DNA from: a bacterium
Lineage (GTDB): Bacteria > Myxococcota_A > Bradymonadia > UBA7976 > UBA1532
Assembly (NCBI GenBank): GCA_030426085.1
Contig: JAUHYW010000080.1
Location: forward strand, 1-46,024
Length of the DNA: 46,024 nucleotides
Reading direction: 5' to 3'
Every line of letters starts with the position of its first letter. Position 1 is the stretch's first letter. The notes under the pieces are model-generated. The model saw only the letters and a program-made list of their open reading frames with translations, was not told the origin of the DNA and made no database searches. Position numbers and translations under genes: made by a program. Below are positions 8,119-16,815 of the stretch, one piece after another.

Positions 8119-8757
8119 TCAGCGGCGGGTGGGCGCGCAGATCGGCTCGCCCCGGGGCGCCACGCAGACGGTGCCCGCCCGGCAGCGCACCGCGGCGCAG
8201 GGGTCGGCGTCGTCCGGCACGCAGATGGGGGCCCCGTCGACCGCTTCGCAGTGGGTCCCGGCCATGCAGCGCGCGGTGGCGCAGGGGTCGGCGGCCGCCG
8301 AGCGGGTGAGCTGGGGGGCGCAGGTGGGGCCGTCGGCGGTCGCCACGCAGGCGGTGCCGGCCTCACAGCGCACGGTGGCGCAGGGGTCGTCGGCGTGGCG
8401 GGGCACGCAGACGCCGTGGCCTCCGATGTCGACGCAGACCGCCTCGGGCACGCAGAGGGTCACCGCGCAGGCCGGGCCGCCGACGACCGGGCGCGGGGCG
8501 CAGACGCCCATGGCATCGGGCATGTCATCCCGCACGACGCAGATCTGATCCCCGGGGCACTGGATCCCGGCGATCCCGCCGCAGGCTTCGGGCAGGTCGA
8601 CGCAGACCCCCATCGCGTCGGGGTGCCGGTCGCGGGTGACGCAGATCGACCCCTCGTCGCAGGGGACGCCGGCGACGCCGCCGCACTCGGCGGCGAAGGC
8701 GGGGGCGGTGAAGGCGACGAGGGCGATGAGGGCGGACGGCAGGCGCAGGGCGTTCAT
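8119..8757 (-). CDS. Secreted Cys-rich repeat protein
   Basis: 212-residue protein with a clear Sec signal peptide (hydrophobic 5-20, cleavage after AFA). Two N-terminal repeats of the form CGGxAGxxCxxxxxICVxRDxxPDAMGVC are followed by repeats of the form DPCATxRCxAGTxCxAxxxGPxCxP. These resemble small disulfide-knotted EGF/Kazal-like modules common in myxobacterial surface proteins; no enzyme motif is seen. A GGAGAG ribosome site lies at 8763-8768 (minus strand). It converges on the MAA operon with 3 nt between stops, so any link to MAA export would be speculation. Confidence 0.8.
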   Translation of the reverse strand: MNALRLPSALIALVAFTAPAFAAECGGVAGVPCDEGSICVTRDRHPDAMGVCVDLPEACGGIAGIQCPGDQICVVRDDMPDAMGVCAPRPVVGGPACAVTLCVPEAVCVDIGGHGVCVPRHADDPCATVRCEAGTACVATADGPTCAPQLTRSAAADPCATARCMAGTHCEAVDGAPICVPDDADPCAAVRCRAGTVCVAPRGEPICAPTRR

Positions 8758-8854
8758 GGCATCTCTCCGATGGCTCGCGTGAAAGGGTCTTGGCTGTCGC
8801 TGTCTGTTCGGTGGGCGGGCGGTGGCTCCGTCCGCTCTGCCCCGTACAACCGGC

Positions 8855-8889
8855 GACCCGCCCGCAGGTTGCGCGGGCGGGTCGTTTTT
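8855..8889 (+). terminator. Intrinsic terminator or leader attenuator
   Basis: GACCCGCCCGC (8855-8865) pairs perfectly with GCGGGCGGGTC (8873-8883) across a 7-nt loop, followed by G and five T (8885-8889). The T-tract makes it a plus-strand terminator. The nearest plus-strand gene upstream ends 740 nt earlier, so it either stops MAA-operon read-through that has run antisense over the Cys-rich gene, or acts in the leader of the downstream esterase gene. Confidence 0.75.
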
Positions 8890-8942
8890 CTCGGCGGCCG
8901 CTGCTAGCGTCGGCCGTCGTCGCCCCCCGTGGAGGTCGTCCG

Positions 8943-9953
8943 ATGTCGTTCTCGGCCAAGGTCACCATCATCTACCCGCTCGCCGCCGGCGAGATGACGC
9001 TGCGCACCGAGGACGACTGGAGCCGGGGCATCCCGCCGACCCACCGGGAGGGCAACCGCTTCGAGTTCGAGCTGGAGACCCCGACCGAGGTGCTGGCGTT
9101 CAAGCCGGTCGTCGACCACGGCACCCACCTCGACTGGTCCGAGGGCAACAACTACCTGCTCTACGCCCTCGCCGGGCATCACAAGATCATCTACCCGTTC
9201 TTCACCGGCTCGCCGGACCACGGCCGCATCACCCGGATCCACACCGTCGAGGCCATGGGCCGCGCGTGGCGCATGCGGTTCTACCTGCCGCCGGGCTACG
9301 GGGAGAACCCGCTCAAGCGCTACCCGGTGCTGTACATGCACGACGGCACCAACCTGTTCTTCCCCCACGAGGCGTTCATGGGGCAGCAGTGGCAGGTGGG
9401 CAAGACCATGGATCTGCTCAACGGGCTGAGCGTCATCGAGCGCATCGTCGTCGTCGGGCTGCATGCCATCGATCGCATGCACGATTACACCGCGCCGGGC
9501 TATCACGACTACGGGCGGGCCGTCGTCGAGCACATCAAGCCCTACGTCGACGCGCAGGTCAGCACCCTGGCCGATCCGTCGGCCAACGCGGTGATGGGCT
9601 CGTCCCTCGGCGGGGTGGTCTCGATGCACCTCGCCTGGCAGTACCCCGAGGTCTTCGGCGCGGCGGCCTGCCTGTCGAGCACCTTCGGCTACCAAGACGA
9701 TCTGTTCGAGCGGGTGGCGAGCGAGGCGAAGAAGCCCATCCGGCTGTATCTGGACAGCGGCTGGCCCCGGGACAACTTCGAGCGCACCCGGCACATGCGC
9801 GACATCCTGCTGCTGCACGGCTTCGACTACGGGCACGACCTGCTGCACTTCACCTTCCCCCACGCCCGGCACAACGAGCTGCACTGGGCCGACCGGATCC
9901 ACGTGCCGTTCCAGTTCCTGTTCGGCAAGCGGGCCGGCGGCCGGCCGTCGTAG
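8943..9953 (+). CDS. Esterase-D-like alpha/beta hydrolase
   Basis: 336-residue putative serine esterase (Esterase/Fes-IroE superfamily). An N-terminal beta-rich region of about 90 residues precedes the catalytic domain, which starts around RMRFYLPPGYGENP and contains YPVLYMHDGTNLFF, the nucleophile elbow GSSLGG and a C-terminal HARHNELHW holding the likely catalytic His. No signal peptide is seen. GGAGG at 8931-8935 precedes the ATG. An extended -10 (TGCTAGCGT, 8902-8910) just after the terminator is a possible promoter. Substrate unknown; siderophore-ester or carbohydrate-ester hydrolysis are family possibilities. Confidence 0.8.
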   Translation: MSFSAKVTIIYPLAAGEMTLRTEDDWSRGIPPTHREGNRFEFELETPTEVLAFKPVVDHGTHLDWSEGNNYLLYALAGHHKIIYPFFTGSPDHGRITRIHTVEAMGRAWRMRFYLPPGYGENPLKRYPVLYMHDGTNLFFPHEAFMGQQWQVGKTMDLLNGLSVIERIVVVGLHAIDRMHDYTAPGYHDYGRAVVEHIKPYVDAQVSTLADPSANAVMGSSLGGVVSMHLAWQYPEVFGAAACLSSTFGYQDDLFERVASEAKKPIRLYLDSGWPRDNFERTRHMRDILLLHGFDYGHDLLHFTFPHARHNELHWADRIHVPFQFLFGKRAGGRPS

Positions 9954-9960
9954 CGCGGGC

Positions 9961-9989
9961 TTCCCCGCCGTGCGCCGCCGGTGTAGGTT
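9961..9989 (+). promoter_or_regulatory. Candidate promoter giving a leaderless Nudix transcript
   Basis: TTCCCC (9961-9966), a 17-bp spacer and TAGGTT (9984-9989) lie just 6 nt upstream of the ATG at 9996, so the transcript start would fall at or next to the start codon. No Shine-Dalgarno sequence is visible upstream of this ATG. Confidence 0.35.
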
Positions 9990-9995
9990 GCGCCC

Positions 9996-10628
9996 ATGCC
10001 GAGCTATGACCACCCCCGCCCCGCCTTCACCGCCGACGTCGTCCTGCTGCGCTGGCGCGGAGGCTACGTCGAGCTGCTGCTCATCGAGCGCGATCGCGAC
10101 CCCTTCGCCGGCCGCTTCGCCCTGCCCGGCGGCTTCGTCGACCCCGGCGAGGATCCCCGGGCCGCCGCCCTGCGCGAGCTGGCCGAGGAGGCCGGCGTGG
10201 GCGAGGTCCCGCTGTACGAGGTGGGCGTCTTCGGCGCGCCGGGCCGCGACCCCCGGGGCTGGGTGGTCAGCAGCGCCTGGATCGGGCTGGCCCCGCCCGA
10301 CGTGCGGGCCGAGGCCGGCGACGACGCCCGCAGCCTGAGCTGGCACCGCCTGGGCGCGCTGCCCCCGCTCGCCTTCGATCACGGGGACATCGTCGAGGCC
10401 GCCCGCCGCCGGCTGCGCGAGATGACGACCTCGGGCACCGCGCCGCTGCGGCTGCTGCCCGAGCCGTTCCGCACGAAGCAGGCCCGCCACCTCTACGCCC
10501 AGCTCCGGGGCGAGCGCATCTCGCCCAGCGCGTTCAAGGCGTGGCTGAGGCGGCGGGGCGCGGTCGAGCGGACGGGGCCGGCCCGCTTCCGAAGGGCGGC
10601 GTCGCTGCGCCCCGACTGGCTGCGCTGA
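9996..10628 (+). CDS. Nudix hydrolase with C-terminal winged-helix-like domain (NrtR-like)
   Basis: 210-residue protein. The N-terminal Nudix domain carries a full Nudix box (GGFVDPGEDPRAAALRELAE followed by EAGV), so hydrolysis of a nucleoside diphosphate derivative, possibly ADP-ribose, is plausible. The C-terminal ~70 residues (LLPEPFRTKQARHLYAQL, then FKAWLRRRGAVERTG) resemble the winged-helix tail of NrtR regulators of NAD metabolism. It could be enzyme, ligand-sensing repressor or both. It converges with the downstream GNAT gene with only 7 nt between stops. Confidence 0.82.
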   Translation: MPSYDHPRPAFTADVVLLRWRGGYVELLLIERDRDPFAGRFALPGGFVDPGEDPRAAALRELAEEAGVGEVPLYEVGVFGAPGRDPRGWVVSSAWIGLAPPDVRAEAGDDARSLSWHRLGALPPLAFDHGDIVEAARRRLREMTTSGTAPLRLLPEPFRTKQARHLYAQLRGERISPSAFKAWLRRRGAVERTGPARFRRAASLRPDWLR

Positions 10629-10635
10629 GCGCGCG

Positions 10636-11487
10636 TCAGCCGGGTGGGGCCTCGGGCGGCGCGACGGCGACCCCCAGCTCGTAGAACCAGCTCTCGGGCG
10701 CGAAGCCCAGCGCGGCGTAGATCCGGTCGGGGCGGCTGTCGACGTCGGCCAGCATCCACGCCCGCCGGCCGCCGTCGGCGAAGAAGCGCCGGGCCACGGC
10801 CACCAGCAGGTTGCTGACGATCTTGCGCCCGCCGAACCCGGGGTGCGCGGCGACGTCCTGGAACCGGGCCTCGGGCCCGGCCGGGTCGAACATCAGCCCG
10901 CAGTGGGCCACGAGCCGCCCGTCGAGCCACGCGCCCCAGTCCACGCCCTGCCCCGCCTCGACCCGGATCCGGCGGCTGCCGACGGCCCAGCGGGCGAACG
11001 CGGCGTGGGCCGGGTCGTCGCCGCCGAACGCGGCCCCGGACAGCGCCTGCGCCGCCCGCCACTCGGCCTCGCCCCGCAGCGGGCGGCACTCGAGCCCCGG
11101 CGGGCCGGGCGGGGGTCGGCTCAGCGGGCGGTCGGCGTCGATGCGGCGCACCCGCAGGACGTAGAGGGTGTGCGGGGTGTCGGCGGCCCGGGCCTCGGCG
11201 GCGACGTCGCGGTCGGCGGTCTCCCACACGAAGTAGGCCCGCTTCGGCTGCGCGGCCCGGGGTTCGGCCCGCCAGCGCGCGAGCCAGGCGTCGAGCCCAG
11301 CGACGAACGGCGAGGCGGGCAGGACGAGCCGGTGGCCGAAGGCCGATCCGGGGTTCTCCGGCTCTTCGGTGGCCACGTAGCCCGCCCGGGGGTGGTGCAG
11401 CCGGGCGCCGGGCATGGCGTAGCGCAGGGTGCGATGGGCCGGCCGGGCGAGCAGCGCGGCGATGGACGGGGGGGTGTCTCGGGGCAT
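10636..11487 (-). CDS. GNAT-family N-acetyltransferase
   Basis: 283-residue protein with a C-terminal GNAT fold: AHPGFGGRKIVSNLLVAVA is the acetyl-CoA-binding motif A region, followed by YAALGFAPESWFYELGV. The N-terminal half (FGHRLVLPASPFVAGLDAWL, KRAYFVWE) is not recognised. A GTG/ATG-rich upstream extension exists, but the ATG at 11487 lies 6 nt downstream of a -10-like TATACT, which favours it and suggests a leaderless mRNA. Substrate unknown. Confidence 0.75.
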   Translation of the reverse strand: MPRDTPPSIAALLARPAHRTLRYAMPGARLHHPRAGYVATEEPENPGSAFGHRLVLPASPFVAGLDAWLARWRAEPRAAQPKRAYFVWETADRDVAAEARAADTPHTLYVLRVRRIDADRPLSRPPPGPPGLECRPLRGEAEWRAAQALSGAAFGGDDPAHAAFARWAVGSRRIRVEAGQGVDWGAWLDGRLVAHCGLMFDPAGPEARFQDVAAHPGFGGRKIVSNLLVAVARRFFADGGRRAWMLADVDSRPDRIYAALGFAPESWFYELGVAVAPPEAPPG

Positions 11488-11493
11488 GGCGCC

Positions 11494-11499
11494 AGTATA
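11494..11499 (-). promoter_or_regulatory. -10 element TATACT for leaderless GNAT transcript
   Basis: On the minus strand TATACT (5/6 match to consensus) ends 6 nt before the ATG at 11487. The -35 region is poor. The short distance implies transcription begins at the start codon. Confidence 0.45.
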
Positions 11500-11588
11500 T
11501 CGAGCGGGGCGCCGGGCGGCGTCTCCCGGCGATGGTCTTCGCCGCACGAAACAGCGGCAGATCCACCTCTTGCGCCCGGTGGCCGGCC

Positions 11589-11618
11589 TTGCGGGGCCCC
11601 GAGAGCGGCCCGTATCAT
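11589..11618 (+). promoter_or_regulatory. Promoter of the repeat lipoprotein gene
   Basis: TTGCGG (11589-11594), an 18-bp spacer and TATCAT (11613-11618) form one of the better sigma70-like matches in the window. The strong ribosome site GGGGAGGA (11632-11639) follows and places the start at the ATG at 11648. Confidence 0.5.
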
Positions 11619-11647
11619 CGCCCGACGATCCGGGGAGGATGTTTCTG

Positions 11648-14600
11648 ATGACGACTCTGCGCCAGTGGGCGTTCCTGGCGAAGTTCGGCGTGCTCTGCGG
11701 CGCGCTCTGCGGCGGCCCGCTCGTCGGTTGCGTTCAGCAGGACGGGGGGGGCGACGACGACCCCGACATGCGGGTGCTCGACGTGGCGCTGGCCGCCTGC
11801 GAGGACGGGCGGGACAACGACGGCGACGGCGACATCGACCTCGATGACCCCGGCTGCGACTCGCTGGCCGACGACGACGAGGGCGACGAGGTCCGGGCGG
11901 CCTGCGACAACGGGGTCGACGACGACGGCGACGGCGACATCGACGGCGACGATCGGGGCTGCGCCGACGCGGATGACGACGACGAGAGCGACGACCCGCC
12001 GACCCAGTGCGCCAACGGGGTCGACGACGACGACGACGGCGCGATCGACGGCGACGACCGAGGCTGCGCCGACCCCCAGGACGACGACGAGAGCGACGAC
12101 CCGCGCCTGCCGGCGTGCCAGAACGGCGAGGACGACGACGACGACGGCTTCGTGGACTTCCCGGCCGATCCCGGCTGCGGGTCGCCCGAAGACGACGACG
12201 AGGCCAACGGCGGGGGGCCCATCCTGCCCCAGTGCGGCAACGGGCTGGACGACGACGGCGACGGCGACGTCGATCTGGCCGACTCGGGGTGCAGCAGCGT
12301 GGCCGACCCCCGGGAGGCGCTGGCCCCCGACGCGCCGCGGCCGGGCTGCAAGAACAGCGTGGACGACGACCTCGACGGCGTCACCGACTTCCCCCTCGAC
12401 CCGGGCTGCTCGGCGGCCGGCGACGAGGAGGAGGACGATCCGGCGATCGCCCCGGGCTGCGGCAACGGGGCCGACGACGACGGCGACGGGTTGACCGACT
12501 ACCCCCGCGATCCGGGCTGCCAGGGGGTGGGCGACCGGGACGAGACCGACCCCGCGGTGACCCCGGCCTGCGCCGACGGGGCCGACAACGACGGCGACGG
12601 GTCGGTGGACTACCCCGACGACCGGGGCTGCGAGAGCGCGTCCGACAGCTCGGAGGGCGGCGCCTGCGGCCGGATCTACGCCGCGGTCGAGGTGCGGCCG
12701 GGGCGGGTGGTGCGGGGCGACTCCCGGGGCGGGGCCTTCGAGTCGGAGGGCTCGTGCGGCGGCCGGGGCGCGCCGGAGATCGTCTTCGTGCACCGGGTCG
12801 AGCGGCCGATCGAGGCCCTCGTGATCCGCACCGATCTGGAGGAGAACTCGCTGGAGTCGGCGATCTACGTGCGTCGGGGCTGCCTCGACGAAGACTCCGA
12901 GGTGGCCTGCAACCGGGAGCCGCTGCGGGACGACGTCGCCGCCAATCAGGTGGTGGTGCCCGAGCCGTCGCCGGGCGAGTACTACATCTTCCTCGACGGG
13001 GCGTCCGGCCGGGGCGGCGAGTTCGCGATGATCGTCGAGGAGGTGCCGCTCGCCGCCTGCCTCAACGGCGAGGACGACGACGGCGACGGGCTTTCGGACT
13101 ACCCCGACGACCCGGGCTGCGTGGTGCCCGCCGACCGGGACGAGGCCGACCCCGAGGTGGCCCCGGCCTGCTTCGACGGCGAGGACAACGACGGCGACGG
13201 GCTGGTCGACTATCCGCTGGACTTCGGCTGTCAGGCCGCCGCCGACGAGGACGAGGTCGACGTCTGCGGGCAGGGGCTGCGCATCCTGGAGTATCCGGTG
13301 GTGGCCGACTTCGTGCTCGGCGACACCAGCGACGGCAGCACGCAGTTCACCGGGAGCTGCCAGAGCGACGGGCCGGAGAAGATCTACGTCTACGAGAACC
13401 CGGTCAACGCGGCCCTGACCTTCACCGTGGACTTCCCCGAGACGATCGTCCGCACGTCGCTGTACGTGCGCCGGCAGTGCACCAGCGGGGCCAGCGAGCT
13501 GGGCTGCGGGGTCGACGGCGAGAACGAGCTCGAGCCCAAGGGCACCGTCGAGCTGGAGCGGGCGGCCCCCGGCACCTACTTCATCTTCGTCGACACCCAG
13601 TTCGGCCTCGGCGGGCCGTTCAAGCTCGCCGTCGACGCCCGCCGGCTGGACCCGGGCTGCTCGGACGGCATCGACAACGACGAGGACGGCTTCATCGACG
13701 CCGACGACGTGGGGTGCAGCGAGCCGGAGGACGAGGACGAGCGCGACCCGCCGCTCGCCGCCCGCCCGGCGTGCTTCGACCGGGCCGACAACGACGACGA
13801 CGGCCTGATCGACTACCCGTTCGATCCCGGCTGCTTCGGTAAGGGCGACGCCGACGAGGCCGACCCCGACGCGCCCCCGGAGTGCGCCAACGGGGCGGAC
13901 GACGACGAGGACGGGCTGGTCGACTTCCCCGCCGACCCCGGCTGCGCGGCCCGGGGCGACGATCAGGAGCAGGGCGACCGGCGCAATCCGCAGTGCACCA
14001 ACCGCATCGACGACGACATGGACGGCGCGACCGACTACCCCATCGACCCCGGCTGCGCGGCGCCGGGTGATCTGAGCGAGGCCGACGACGCCGAGCCGCC
14101 GGCGTGCAGCGACGACGTGGACAACGACCGCGACGGGCTGATCGACTTCCCGTTCGACCCGGGCTGCCGCGCGGCGGGGCATGTGAGCGAGGCCGACCCC
14201 GACGAGCCCGTCGCGTGCAGCAACGGCGAGGACGACGACGGCGACGGGGTGGTCGACTTCCCGTTCGATCCCGGCTGCCCGTCGGCGGGCGGGGAGGACG
14301 AGACCGACCCCAACTTCCCGCCGACGTGCGCCAACGGCATGGACGACGACCGCGACGGGCTGATCGACTTCCCCGACGACCGGGGCTGCCGGTTCCGGGG
14401 CGACACCAACGAGACCGACCCCTTCGACCCCCCGTCCCGCTGCGAGAACAGCATCGACGACGACGGCGACGGGGCCATCGACCTGCGCGATCCGGGCTGC
14501 ACCAACCGGGATGACGACGACGAGCTGGATCCGGCCGATCCGCCGGAGTGCGCCAACGGCATCGACGACGACCAGGACGGCCTGATCGACTGGCCGGCGG

Positions 14601-15655
14601 ACTTCGGCTGTCAGGCCCGGGGCGACTCGCCCGAGGCCCAGACCTGCCGCGAGGGCGTCGAGGTGCTCGACATCGCGCCGGGCGAGGTGGTGGTCGGCGA
14701 GACGCTCGCCGATGACGGCGACGACTACCGCGGGCGCTGCGGCGGGCGCGAGGCGCCGGATCACGTCTTCCGCTATGTGCTCGACGCGCCGGCCGATCTG
14801 CGCATCAGCGCCGACAACCCGGGCACCGACTACCCGGCGGTCATCCACGTATCCCGCGACTGCGAGGAGCCCCGGGCGATGGTGGCCTGCGCCGGCGACT
14901 TCCAGCGGCCCGATCCGACGGTGGTGATCCAGGATGCCGAGCCGGGTGAGTATTTCATCACCATCGACGGCGGCGGGCCCGAGCGCTGGGTCAGCGACGG
15001 CGGCGACATCCCGATGCCGGTCGACCCCAACGGCTTCCAGGCGAACGACGACATCGACAACGACGACTGGAACGACGGCGGCAACGACGCGTTCGACGGC
15101 TACGGGCGCACCATGCTGACCGTGGGTGGGGTTCAGCAGCAGGCCGTCGTGGGCCTCGGCGTGCGCAACATCAACGTGGGCGGCATGGGCATCACGGTGA
15201 CCAGCGAGCTGGTGAACAACGTCTGGCGGCTGCGCTACGACCCGGCGATCGCCAACGACGAGACCCCGGTGAGCTTCAACATCACCGGTAACATGGGCAG
15301 CGACGGCAGCACCCAGGGCCAGCAGCCGCGGGTGGAGTTCGCCGGGCGGCAGCTCACCTACCTGTTCACCACCGACGGCGTCCCCCGCGATCCGCCGGTG
15401 GTGCACCTCTTCGTGCCGTCCGACCCGGAGCAGCTCGGCGCGGTGACCTACGCGAACCAGGGCGACAACGTGACCATCACCGTGCGCGAGATCACCTTGC
15501 CGGCGACGTTCTACGTGGCGCTGTCGTACGCCGCCAACGGCAACCCGGGGGTCGTGGCCAACGCGCTGGTGGGCGACTTGCAGATCCAGGCCGGCGGCGG
15601 GGGGGCCGAGGCGCCCCGCTTCGGCAACTACGAGCTGACGGTCGAGGCGCAGTAG
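11648..15655 (+). CDS. Giant Asp-rich lipoprotein with 19 Cys-framed calcium-loop-like repeats and three beta domains
   Basis: 1335 residues. A lipoprotein signal ends in the lipobox LVGC (Cys28), so the mature protein is membrane-anchored. It holds 19 repeats of the form CxNGxDDDxDGxxDxPxDPGC, arranged 8 + 2 + 9, separated by acidic linkers such as DEADP. The DxDxDGxxD core resembles dockerin, thrombospondin-3 and MopE-type metal-binding loops, so calcium or another cation is the likely ligand, and the two Cys per repeat probably form a disulfide. Three beta-rich domains (about 338-470, 539-668, 1000-1118) end in GEYYIFLDG-like motifs as in PPC (bacterial pre-peptidase C-terminal) domains; a beta-rich tail follows. 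No catalytic motif was found. The ATG at 11648 is preferred over 11639 for its ribosome-site spacing. Its 3' end overlaps the convergent kamA by 28 nt. Confidence 0.88.
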   Translation: MTTLRQWAFLAKFGVLCGALCGGPLVGCVQQDGGGDDDPDMRVLDVALAACEDGRDNDGDGDIDLDDPGCDSLADDDEGDEVRAACDNGVDDDGDGDIDGDDRGCADADDDDESDDPPTQCANGVDDDDDGAIDGDDRGCADPQDDDESDDPRLPACQNGEDDDDDGFVDFPADPGCGSPEDDDEANGGGPILPQCGNGLDDDGDGDVDLADSGCSSVADPREALAPDAPRPGCKNSVDDDLDGVTDFPLDPGCSAAGDEEEDDPAIAPGCGNGADDDGDGLTDYPRDPGCQGVGDRDETDPAVTPACADGADNDGDGSVDYPDDRGCESASDSSEGGACGRIYAAVEVRPGRVVRGDSRGGAFESEGSCGGRGAPEIVFVHRVERPIEALVIRTDLEENSLESAIYVRRGCLDEDSEVACNREPLRDDVAANQVVVPEPSPGEYYIFLDGASGRGGEFAMIVEEVPLAACLNGEDDDGDGLSDYPDDPGCVVPADRDEADPEVAPACFDGEDNDGDGLVDYPLDFGCQAAADEDEVDVCGQGLRILEYPVVADFVLGDTSDGSTQFTGSCQSDGPEKIYVYENPVNAALTFTVDFPETIVRTSLYVRRQCTSGASELGCGVDGENELEPKGTVELERAAPGTYFIFVDTQFGLGGPFKLAVDARRLDPGCSDGIDNDEDGFIDADDVGCSEPEDEDERDPPLAARPACFDRADNDDDGLIDYPFDPGCFGKGDADEADPDAPPECANGADDDEDGLVDFPADPGCAARGDDQEQGDRRNPQCTNRIDDDMDGATDYPIDPGCAAPGDLSEADDAEPPACSDDVDNDRDGLIDFPFDPGCRAAGHVSEADPDEPVACSNGEDDDGDGVVDFPFDPGCPSAGGEDETDPNFPPTCANGMDDDRDGLIDFPDDRGCRFRGDTNETDPFDPPSRCENSIDDDGDGAIDLRDPGCTNRDDDDELDPADPPECANGIDDDQDGLIDWPADFGCQARGDSPEAQTCREGVEVLDIAPGEVVVGETLADDGDDYRGRCGGREAPDHVFRYVLDAPADLRISADNPGTDYPAVIHVSRDCEEPRAMVACAGDFQRPDPTVVIQDAEPGEYFITIDGGGPERWVSDGGDIPMPVDPNGFQANDDIDNDDWNDGGNDAFDGYGRTMLTVGGVQQQAVVGLGVRNINVGGMGITVTSELVNNVWRLRYDPAIANDETPVSFNITGNMGSDGSTQGQQPRVEFAGRQLTYLFTTDGVPRDPPVVHLFVPSDPEQLGAVTYANQGDNVTITVREITLPATFYVALSYAANGNPGVVANALVGDLQIQAGGGGAEAPRFGNYELTVEAQ
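11798..14611 (+). repeat. Coding repeats: 19 copies of a ~60-bp Cys-framed acidic module
   Basis: Nineteen 20-21-codon units, each bounded by two Cys codons, with tandem GAC codons in the core. Copies 1-8 lie at about 11798-12633, 9-10 at about 13059-13233, and 11-19 at about 13660-14611. Units diverge at the base level but keep Asp positions, so selection seems to act on the metal-loop pattern. Confidence 0.9.
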
Positions 15656-16815
15656 CCCGGGTCGACGTAGCGGGTCACCGCGCCGTCGATCGGGCTCTCG
15701 AGCCGCCACACCCCGGGCGCGAGCGGCCGCACCCAGCGGCTGTCCACCGGCACCTTGCCCCCCCCGCCGGGGATGTCGATCACGTAGGTCGGCCACGCCA
15801 GCCCGGTGAGCCGGCCGCGCAGCGCGCCGCTGATCGCGAGCCCTTCGTCCAGCGAGATCCGGAAGTGCCCGGTGCCCACCGTCAGGTCGGGGTGGTGCAG
15901 GTAGTAGGGGCGCACCTGGGCGTCGAGCAGCCCTTCGAACAGCGCGGCGAGCACCCCGGCGTCGGCGTTGACCCCCCGCAGCAGCACCGCCTGGTTGAGC
16001 ACGGTGAGGCCGGCGTCGACGAGCTGGCCCAGCGCGGCGCGGCTCTGCGGGGTCAGCTCGCGGGGGTGGTTGAAGTGGGTGACCACGTACAGCGGGCGGT
16101 GGGCCGCCAGCCGGCGGGCGAGGGCCCGGTCGACGCGCATGGGCAGGGTCACCGGGAACCGGGTGTGGATGCGGATGCGGCGCACGCCGACGGATCTCAA
16201 GCGACCGAGCAGGTCGTCGAGGCGGTCGTCGGGCAGCATGAGCGGGTCGCCGCCGCTGAGGATGACCTCGCGGATGGCGGGGTGGGCGGCGAGGTAGGCC
16301 AGCGCGCCGTCGAGCGCCCGCCGCAGCCGGATGGGGCTGTCGTTGAGCGCCACCTTGCGAAAGCAGTAGCGGCAGAACATCGGGCAGCGGAGCGTGGGGA
16401 ACAGCAGGGCCCGGTCGGGGTAGCGGTGCACGAGGATGTCGGCCTGCCCGTGGGGGCCGTCGCCGATGGGGTCGGGGCGCTCGCCGGGCGCCGGGCGCAG
16501 CTCGGCCGGGTCGGGCAGCGCCTGCTTGCGGATGGGGCAGTGGGGGTCGTCGCGGTCGATCAGGCCCAGGTAGTAGTCGCTGACCAGCATCTGGTAGCGC
16601 TCGACGACCGCGGTCAGGGCCGGGGCGTCGGCCGGATCGACCAGCCCCCGGGCGACGAGCGCGGCCACGTCCCGGGCGCCGCGCACCAGCGAGCGGGCCC
16701 ACGGTTCGGCCTCGGCAGAGGGTCGGGCGGGCGCCTCGGGGAGCAGCGGCAGGGCGGCGTCGCTCAGGGGTCGGTGCTCGCGGGGGGCGCGTCGGGGTGA
16801 TGCGGGCAGCGCCAC
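15628..16815 (-). CDS. kamA: KamA-family radical SAM aminomutase (lysine 2,3-aminomutase-like)
   Basis: Predicted radical SAM/PLP enzyme that moves the alpha-amino group of lysine to the beta carbon. The 4Fe-4S motif is CPMFCRYC (C144, C148, C151 counted from GTG 16815). VILSGGDPLM, LHHPDLTVGTGHFR and VIDIPGGGGKVPV follow; in the last, K354 is the PLP Lys. Both Asp residues that recognise the lysine side-chain amine in clostridial KamA (in the PDLT and VID motifs) are present, favouring lysine over glutamate. The start is uncertain: GTG 16815 overlaps the upstream zinc-ribbon gene, and GTG 16686 is an alternative. No EpmA or EF-P gene is nearby, so EF-P modification versus beta-lysine synthesis is open. 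Confidence 0.85.
   Translation of the reverse strand: MALPASPRRAPREHRPLSDAALPLLPEAPARPSAEAEPWARSLVRGARDVAALVARGLVDPADAPALTAVVERYQMLVSDYYLGLIDRDDPHCPIRKQALPDPAELRPAPGERPDPIGDGPHGQADILVHRYPDRALLFPTLRCPMFCRYCFRKVALNDSPIRLRRALDGALAYLAAHPAIREVILSGGDPLMLPDDRLDDLLGRLRSVGVRRIRIHTRFPVTLPMRVDRALARRLAAHRPLYVVTHFNHPRELTPQSRAALGQLVDAGLTVLNQAVLLRGVNADAGVLAALFEGLLDAQVRPYYLHHPDLTVGTGHFRISLDEGLAISGALRGRLTGLAWPTYVIDIPGGGGKVPVDSRWVRPLAPGVWRLESPIDGAVTRYVDPGYCASTVSS

Noticed and set aside
11615-16702. 1695-codon open frame on the minus strand
   Set aside because: It mirrors the Asp-rich lipoprotein codons (GAC read backwards gives Val) and runs into kamA in a second frame. The plus frame has a signal peptide, lipobox, ribosome site and conserved repeats.
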